From Spiroplasma sp. (GTDB lineage Bacteria > Bacillota_I > Bacilli_A > Mycoplasmatales > Mycoplasmataceae), in assembly GCA_022712415.1 (NCBI GenBank), contig JALAGN010000015.1:1-33070 (forward strand): DNA of 33,070 nt, given 5' to 3'. The notes under the pieces are model-generated. The model ran no database searches. It was not told the origin of the DNA and worked only from the letters and a program-made list of their open reading frames with translations. Position 1 is the first letter of the stretch; each line of letters opens with the position of its first letter. Below, one piece after another: positions 23,528 through 33,070 of this stretch. The position numbers and the translations under genes were made by a program.

Positions 23528-26464
23528 TTAACCAATTTTTGTTTTTGTTTCGTTGATTTGTTCTGAATCATCGAACACTTCGTCGTTGATAGTTCCGTCA
23601 TCTTTTCGTTTGACAACTTTTTTAGTTTTACCATCGTCGACAACAAATTGATCTTTATTTTTTTTACCATTAACTTTTTCTTGTGCCAATGAAAATAATT
23701 TTGCTAAAACGATTTGAGAATTTTGAATTGCAGCTTTTGTTTTGTCTTCATCTTTGTCCGCAATGATCTCACTCATTTTTTGTTGCACAAGTTCAGGTGT
23801 TACTGTTTCAAGATTTGTAATCCCAAGATTTTTTGCTGCTTCAGCAAATTGGTCGTTTGAAATTTTAAGACCCATTTGTTTTTGTTGCAACATCATTTTA
23901 TCAAGTTGAGTCATCAATCCATTGATAACAGCGAAGTCAAAGTTCAGACGTTTAATTTTTTCAGCGTCATCTTTTCATTCTTCACGTAATTCGTTCACAC
24001 GTTTCTCAACATGTTTTCTTGTGAACTCTTCTTTTTTAATTCCTCACTTAGCCAAGATTGAGTCGATATCTTTGTCGGTCACTTTAATTTCTTTTGGTTT
24101 AGCTTGTTGTTGCGCTTGTTGTTGCGCCTCAACATCTTCTTTAGAAACTTTTTTAATAACAACTTTTGAAAGTAGGTCAACAGTTTCAGCTGCAATATCA
24201 ACTTTCATTTTGTTAAATAATTTTGCTGACTCTTCAACATAGTAACTCAATGGGTTGTTTTGTGCGTATTGTTGTAAATAAATTCCTGATCTTAATTTTT
24301 GCGCCAGGTTAATGTGGCGAGTTCAGAATTTATCGAACGCTTGAAGAATTGTTCGTTTCTCCATTCCAAAGACAACATCGTTTGGAACGTCATCGATTCT
24401 AAATTTGTAGAAGTTCATCATTTGTTTTTGAATAATTTTTGCGATATCTTTATCTTCTTTTCCCGAGAACATTGCTTCAGTCAATGATCCTTCAGGAACA
24501 AGTTTTCCATCGATGGCGCTAATTAATTCTTTAGTATTCAGTGCTCGTTCTCCACGAACATAATCACTGTGTTCTAGCAATAATTCGAACGCGTGCGTAT
24601 ATTGGAAACGTTCAATTACAATTTTTAAATCTGATTGTTCCAAGATGTTATCACGTTGTCCATAAATCGCTTCACGTTGTTGCGCAAGAACATTATCGTA
24701 GTCAAGCACGTTTTTACGTTGGTCAAAGTTAAGACCTTCTAATTTTTTTTGCGCTCCTGTAATGGCGCGGTGAAACATTTTTGATTGCATAAAGTCTTCA
24801 CCAAGAATTTTCACAAATCGTTGACGCAATTTTGGCGTTGTAAATCGGACCATCAAATCATCTTCCATCGAGATGTAAAAACGTGAATCCCCAGGATCTC
24901 CCTGACGACCAGCACGTCCACGTAATTGGTTATCGATTCGACGCGCTTCGTTTCGTTCTACTCCGAAGACAAAAAGTCCCCCAAGTTCTTTAACTTCTTT
25001 TGATAATTTAATGTCAGTTCCACGACCAGCCATGTTAGTTGCTAAAGTAATGGCGCTTTTTTGACCCGCCTTTTCAACAATTTCAGCTTCACGAGCATGG
25101 TTTTTCGCATTGATCATTTCGAATTTTAAGTTCGCTTTTTCCAAGTGGTGAGCAACTTGTTCTGATGATTCAACTGATGTTGTCCCAATTAAAATAGGAC
25201 GTCCAGCTTCGTTGATGATTTTAATATCAGCCACCATTTTTTTCAAAGCCGCTTGTTTGGTTGCAAAAGTATAGTCTGGTTCGTCAACCCGAATAATCGG
25301 CACGTTGGTTGGACAGACAACAACACGAGTGTTATAAATTTTAATGAACTCTTCTTCTTCTGTTTTAGCAGTCCCAGTCATTCCTGAAATTTTCGCATAC
25401 AGACGGTAAAAGTTTTGGTATGTAATTGTCGCAACAGTTTGTGTTTCCTCTTCGATTCGCACACCTTCTTTGGCTTGCAACGCTTGTTGCAATCCATCAC
25501 TGTAGGCACGACCAGGCATGATCCGTCCAGTAAATTGGTCAATTAAAACAATTTCGTTATCACGCACAGTATATTCAACTCCGTTTTTGAAAACAAAGTT
25601 AGCTTTTAAAGCATTCATAATTAAGTGGAATAATTCTGTATTGTTAACGTCAAACAAACTTTTAATACTAAAGTATTTTTGAGCTTTTTCAACTCCGGAA
25701 TCAGTTAGGTAAACTTGTTTTGATTCTAAATCAAAATCAACATCACTTTCTTTGGAAAGTGTTTTCGCAAAGGTATCAGCCGCTTGGTAGAAGTTAACGC
25801 GGTTTTGTTTTCCCCCCGAAATAATTAACGGTGTTCGTGCTTCATCGATTAGAACTGAGTCAGCCTCATCGATAATGGCATAGTTCAAACCACGTTGCAC
25901 TTTTTGGGATAAATCAAACACCATGTTGTCACGTAAGTAGTCGAATCCTAATTCCGCATTGGTGGTGTAAGTAACATCAGCGGCATAAGCATTTCTTTTT
26001 TGGTCTTTAGTTAAACCACGACCATTTAATCCGACAGTAATTCCTAAACAGCTATATACTTTTCCGTTAATTTCCGAGTCCCGTTGACTTAGGTATTCAT
26101 TGACGGTTACGATATGAACTCCATCACCAGTTAAAGCATTTAAATAAGCTGGGAAAAGACCGGTTAAAGTTTTCCCTTCCCCAGTTCTCATTTCTGCAAC
26201 GTCCCCATAGTGGAGAATGATCCCCCCAATTAATTGGACACGGTAGGCTTTTAAACCTAATTTCCGAAATGCTGCTTCACGAACAGTCGCATAAGCTTCA
26301 ACTAAAAGATTATCAAGATCATCTCCTGATGCTAATCGTTCCTTAAATTCGTTGGTTTTTGCTCCTAATTCCTCATCAGTCAACCCTGCCATATATGAAT
26401 CAAGGGCGATGATTTGATCTGCTACTTTTCCGTAGTTCTTAATGATCTTTTTATCTCTTGCCAT
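23528..26464 (-). CDS. secA: Preprotein translocase ATPase SecA, 978 aa
   Basis: Fragments 23528..23917, 24044..24250 and 24323..26464 in one frame via TGA; MRTGEGKTLTGLFPAYLNALTG, NMAGRGTDIKL, LRGRAGRQGDPG. Confidence 0.98.
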
Positions 26465-26538
26465 GTTTTATTACCTCACATTCAAATCTAATTTTATCAC
26501 AAATATTTATCAATTAATTAATTCGCCCCGTTGTTTAC

Positions 26539-26567
26539 TTGTATATTGGTCAATTTTCACATACAAT
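26539..26567 (+). promoter_or_regulatory. Promoter TTGTAT-17 nt-TACAAT for the YigZ-exonuclease unit
   Basis: Consensus-like hexamers with 17-nt spacer, 25 nt upstream of ATG at 26592. Confidence 0.6.
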
Positions 26568-26591
26568 AACAATGGATAAATGGTAAGTACA

Positions 26592-27164
26592 ATGTGAGAA
26601 TTGAAAAAGGAATTTTATCAAAGTGAACTAACGATTAAAAAATCCCGTTTTATTACCTTCATTGGAAAAGTCCAATCCAAAGCAGATCTTGATCTTTTCA
26701 TTGCAAAATACAGCGCTAAAGATGCACGTCATAATTGTTATGCCTATCGTTATCTTGTTAACACCGCTGAAACACAAGGATCCGACAACGACGGAGAACC
26801 AACAGGAACATCCGGGAACGCTTTATTGCGATTTATCGAACTAAAAAATGTTACCAACATTTGTATCTTGGTTGTCCGCTATTTTGGTGGTATCAAGCTA
26901 GGAACCGGTCCCCTCACAAGAGCTTATGTTGCTGGCGCAAAAGAACTGCTGAAACCAACTGAACTAATTAATCTAACACCCCAAAAAACTGTCACTTTTT
27001 GTGCCAAAATCACAAGTCAAAAACAAATCCAAGCTTTCTTGCGTAAGAATGGTTGTGAAACTTATCACATTGACTACGATAACGACATCTTAACATTCCA
27101 AGTTCAATGTCACGATGATCTCGATTTAGCTGCAATAACTCATTTGTTTTTTAGAAAGGAATAA
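26592..27164 (+). CDS. YigZ/IMPACT family protein, 190 aa
   Basis: ATG TGA GAA TTG: M-W-E-L-KKEFYQSELTIKKSRFI...; motifs ARHNCYAYR, DNDGEPTGTSGNALL, VVRYFGGIKLGTGPLTRAY. ORF track used TTG at 26601 because codon 2 is TGA. Confidence 0.93.
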
Positions 27165-27167
27165 AGT

Positions 27168-28130
27168 ATGACCACACCTGTACAATGCGATAAAAAAAGA
27201 ATCTTACTAATTGATGGTTACCATCTCTTGCACAAAGGTTACTATGGATCGTTAAAAAGAAAAAAAATATTAACCAACCGCGACGGAGAGATTTTGAATG
27301 CTCTTTGTGTTTTTGTTGCTAAGATGATTGATTTCTCGAATTCGGGAAAATACCACACCGTGATTGTCACTTTTGACGTGGCAAGTAAAGATTGTTGAAG
27401 ACGCGAATTGTACCCTGATTACAAAGCAACTAGAAAAGAAACACCTGACGATTTAAAACCCCAAATGCAACTGGTGCGAAAATTGTTAACCGCCGCTAAC
27501 ATTCCGTGATACGAAAAAGAGTCATTTGAAGGTGACGACGTCATGGGAACCATTACAAGAGTTGCCACTAAGTTAGGTTACTTCGTTGAAATTCTTTCAA
27601 ACGATAAGGATATTTACCAACTAGTTTCGGATGACTGTGTTGTTGCAACACAAAAAACCTCAAAATGTGAAATGGAATATATCACTAAAGCCGAAGTCTT
27701 GGAATCCTTTGGTTGTACACCAAAACAAATTCCCGACATGAAAGCTTTAATGGGCGATAGTTCTGATAACATCAAAGGAGTTTGTGGTTTACACTATTCA
27801 ACTGCAACTAAAATAATTAATCAATACGGTTCAATTGAACGTTGTTTCCAAAACATCGAATCACTTGATACCAAAAGCCGTGAGTTGCTTAAAAAACATC
27901 GCGACCGCATTATCATAAACAAAAAAATCACAACAATTCAACGTCACATTGATATTGGACGCATTGATTTCCGCCCGTTAAAAATTAATTACCGCGGTTT
28001 CTTGTGATTTGTACGAAAACAAAGAATGTGACCGTTTGTCAAACGGATTGAAAAAATTATGGAAGAAAAAAACATTCCTTTTACTACAACCAAAAAACCA
28101 GTACCACACCAAAATAAAAACCGCGACTAA
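27168..28130 (+). CDS. Standalone 5'-3' exonuclease (PolI N-terminal type), 320 aa
   Basis: ORFs 27168..27398 and 27543..28007 in frame via TGA; LIDGYHLLHKGYYG, FEGDDVMGT, SNDKDIYQLV, ALMGDSSDNIKGV. Confidence 0.94.
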
Positions 28131-28145
28131 GACGTTGCGGTTTTT
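28116..28145. terminator. Bidirectional terminator overlapping the exonuclease stop codon
   Basis: aaaaaccgcgac-taagac-gttgcggttttt (one G-T wobble), T tract on both strands. Confidence 0.8.
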
Positions 28146-28174
28146 TGCTATTTAATTGTTAGTTCCAGTTTTAA

Positions 28175-28699
28175 TTAAAGTGGGACAACCAGAGCAACAA
28201 CTCCAAATGCGATTGCAGCCACAATAATAAAAATCATGATTAGTAACAAGGCAAAACGAATTCGTTTTTGTTTTACTCGTTTAGCGAATTGACTGTCGAT
28301 ATTAATGAAATTATTTTTGATTTTGTCACGGTCCTGAATCGCATTACAATTTGTAAACGGACTGTCAGGTGAATATGGTAAGCACATCATGCGACTTAAA
28401 ATTTCAATTGCTTCGAAGCGATCGCGAACGCGGAACACACCAGTTGTCATGTCCTTAAATTCAATTGTGATTTTAGCTTCAAACCCAATTGTCCCTGAAG
28501 CTGTGACTAAAACATTAACAATGTCGTGATGGGTTTTGACCACATCTTGGTATTCGCCTTTTCCCACCGGAAAGATCATGTGGAAATCAATCTCATTGAC
28601 TAATAAAAAGATTTTGTTTTTTTTGCCTGCCTCGTAGCAAACATACGATAAGTAACGATTATCGTGATTAATTTTTTCAATTATTTCTGCCGGATTCAT
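28175..28699 (-). CDS. Hypothetical protein with single C-terminal TM helix (tail-anchored), 174 aa
   Basis: MNPAEIIEKINHDNRYLSYVCYEAGKKNKIF...RFALLLIMIFIIVAAIAFGVVALVVPL*; AGGTGG RBS before ATG at 28697-28699. Confidence 0.85.
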   Translation of the reverse strand: MNPAEIIEKINHDNRYLSYVCYEAGKKNKIFLLVNEIDFHMIFPVGKGEYQDVVKTHHDIVNVLVTASGTIGFEAKITIEFKDMTTGVFRVRDRFEAIEILSRMMCLPYSPDSPFTNCNAIQDRDKIKNNFINIDSQFAKRVKQKRIRFALLLIMIFIIVAAIAFGVVALVVPL

Positions 28700-28770
28700 T
28701 TTCCACCTCAAACTTCTTCAATTATACCTTAATTTGTCGTGTTATGTAATGCCCCAATAATCGGGATACA

Positions 28771-28795
28771 AAAAAAACGCCGGGAGGCGTTTTTT
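28771..28795 (-). terminator. ATP synthase operon terminator
   Basis: aaaaaacgcc-ggga-ggcgtttttt hairpin, T8 on minus; overlaps the atpC stop. Confidence 0.85.
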
Positions 28796-29090
28796 AAATA
28801 TGGTCTGGAGTTTTAATTTTACTTCCCGACTCATCAACTAAGTATAATCTTTCGGTGATGATTTTAACCGATTCGTTGTCAACTTTAACAAGGCCACGGT
28901 GAACGTGAATAAAAGTTTTTTCCGAATCGTTACTCAAAGTCATTGTTCCAATTTTTAAAGTGGAAACTAACGGTGAGTGTTTCGGTAGAATTGTCATATC
29001 TCCATCAGTGGTTTGCAGGTAAGCGGAATTAACTTCCTTATCATCAGCAAAGACACCGTTCGGTGTAATAATTCTGACTTTTAGTTTCAT
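28794..29090 (-). CDS. atpC: F1 ATP synthase epsilon subunit
   Basis: MKLKVRIITPNGVFADDKEVNSAYLQTTDGDMTILPKHSPLVSTL. Confidence 0.96.
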   Translation of the reverse strand: MKLKVRIITPNGVFADDKEVNSAYLQTTDGDMTILPKHSPLVSTLKIGTMTLSNDSEKTFIHVHRGLVKVDNESVKIITERLYLVDESGSKIKTPDHI

Positions 29091-29097
29091 GAATTAA

Positions 29098-31388
<2,291 letters not shown>

Positions 31389-31391
31389 AAA

Positions 31392-32966
31392 CTATTTTAG
31401 TTTTTTAAATTCTTCGTCTGTTCCGTATGCAGTTGGTGTGTAATCAACGATATGTTTGATTGTTTCTTTTAGTACTTTAACCAATTCTTGGTGAATATTA
31501 TTTTTTAGATCGTCATCAAAAGCTTTTTTCTCTGCAAGAGTTGCTCTTAATTTTTTCGCATTTGCGTCAGTTGCAAAGTGCGTAATAATTGCTTCTTTAA
31601 ATGTCAACATTAAATCTAGTGGTAATCATTTAATTAATCTTTCTTTAATTGCTAATAAAATAATTGATTGGTCGATTTGATCGATTGGGGCATATTGTCT
31701 TTGTTTTAAAATTTCAATAATTCTTTGTCCATGATCTAGTGTTGCTTTTGTAGTATCATCTAAATCACTTCCAAATTTTGAAAAGGCTTCTAGTTCAAAA
31801 TATTGCGCTAGTTCAAGTTTTAAAGTTCCTCCGACTTGTTTTACGGATTTAATTTGGGCACTTGAACCAACACGTGAAACTGAAAGTCCAGTGTTAACAG
31901 CAGGTCTAATCCCGGCGTTGAATAATTGTTCTGATAAGAAAATTTGTCCATCAGTAATTGAAATAACACTTGTTGGAATATAAGCAGAAATGTCTCCGGC
32001 TTGAGTTTCGATGATTGGTAAGGCAGTAATACTTCCTCCTCCAAAATCAGCATTAACTCGGGCAGCACGTTCTAGTAATCTCGAGTGTAAGTAGAATACG
32101 TCCCCGGGATAAGCTTCACGTCCTGGTGGACGGCGTAGTAATAACGACAGAGTACGGTAAGCGACCGCATGTTTTGATAAATCATCATAAACAATTAGGA
32201 CGTCTTCCCCGTTTTCCATTCATTCTTCTGCAATAGTAACTCCAGTATATGGTGCGATGTATTGAATTGGTGCGGGTTCTGATGCTGATGCTGAAACAAC
32301 ACAAGTGTAGCTCATTGCGCCCGCTTGTTTTAGTTTTTCCACAACTTGTGCAACAGTCGATTCTTTTTGACCGATTGCCACATAAATACATTTAACATCT
32401 TTCCCTTTTTGGTTAATAATCGCATCGATTGCGATCGCGCTTTTTCCGGTTTGACGGTCACCGATAATTAATTCCCTTTGACCTTTTCCGATCGGAATGA
32501 TCGAGTCAATTGAAAGAATTCCAGTTTCCATTGGTTGGTCAACAGATTTACGTGACATAACTCCGTGAGCCATTTTTTCCACGGGACTAAATTTTTTAGC
32601 CTCGATCGGTCCAGCACCATCAATTGGTGCTCCAATTCCGTTAACAACACGACCAAGTAATGCGTCACCAACTGGGGTTTCAACAACTTTACCAGTTCTT
32701 TTAACAACATCACCTTCACTAATTAATGAATCATCCCCCATCAGAACGGCACCAACGGCACCTTCTTCTAAGTTCAGAACCATTCCATAAACACCATGGG
32801 GGAACTCAAGTAGTTCACCCATCATCGCTTTATCTAATCCAAATAAAAGAGCAACCCCATCACCAATACTTGCGACAGTTCCTTCTTCATAGTGGACTAG
32901 TTCTTTTCCATATTCCTTAATTTGTTTTTCAATAACTTTTGAAATTTCATTAATGTTTAATGGCAC
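31392..32966 (-). CDS. atpA: F1 ATP synthase alpha subunit, 524 aa
   Basis: Fragments 31392..31610, 31626..32219 and 32220..32966 in one frame via [50 protein letters not shown]. Confidence 0.98.
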
Positions 32967-32976
32967 AATATCACCT

Positions 32977-33070
32977 CTATTTTTCTATATTGTTTGCATT
33001 CAATATGTCTGATTTCATATCATTTAATCTACCCTTAATTGATCCGTCAAATTCTTGTCCATCGACAATC
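32977..33070 (-). CDS. atpH: F1 ATP synthase delta subunit, C-terminal part (runs off right edge)
   Basis: [30 protein letters not shown] matches the C-terminus of F1 delta; position directly upstream of atpA. Confidence 0.85.
   Translation of the reverse strand, partial: IVDGQEFDGSIKGRLNDMKSDILNANNIEK

Noticed and set aside
23528-24250. SecA C-terminal Gln/Lys-rich stretch as a novel domain
   Set aside because: SecA C-terminal linkers are naturally variable; absence of the zinc-binding tail is common in mollicutes and other bacteria.

Overview
This looks like a mollicute chromosomal segment (Spiroplasma/Entomoplasmatales-like: AT-rich, lipoprotein signal MRKLLALFGAVGLVSMSAATVVSC, UGA read as Trp). 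The supplied ORF track treats TGA as stop, so it fragments or misses many genes. I rebuilt the CDSs with code 4, checking that fragments are in frame and reading across the TGA codons. Nearly everything is on the minus strand. From left to right: a sugar PTS EIIC (partial) coupled to a lipoprotein; two tandem fructose-type PTS EIIABC genes with unusual Lys-rich C-terminal tails; smpB, rnr and secG; a small rhodanese-like gene on the plus strand; a C-protein-like XRE regulator; whiA; lgt copy 1; an overlapping chain trxB, lgt copy 2, hprK, ECF S-component (folT-like), folC, uvrA, uvrB; secA; plus-strand YigZ-family and 5'-3' exonuclease genes; a tail-anchored hypothetical; and the F1 ATPase genes atpC, atpD, atpG, atpA, atpH (partial). 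Most of the window is conserved housekeeping sequence. The best items for a second look are the shared coiled-coil tails on the two fructose PTS proteins, identical 14-nt homopolymer promoter blocks upstream of both, a rhodanese-like protein without the catalytic Cys, the two diverged Lgt paralogs flanking trxB, and a controller-type XRE gene coupled to whiA. I found no CRISPR array, tRNA, rRNA or mobile element.
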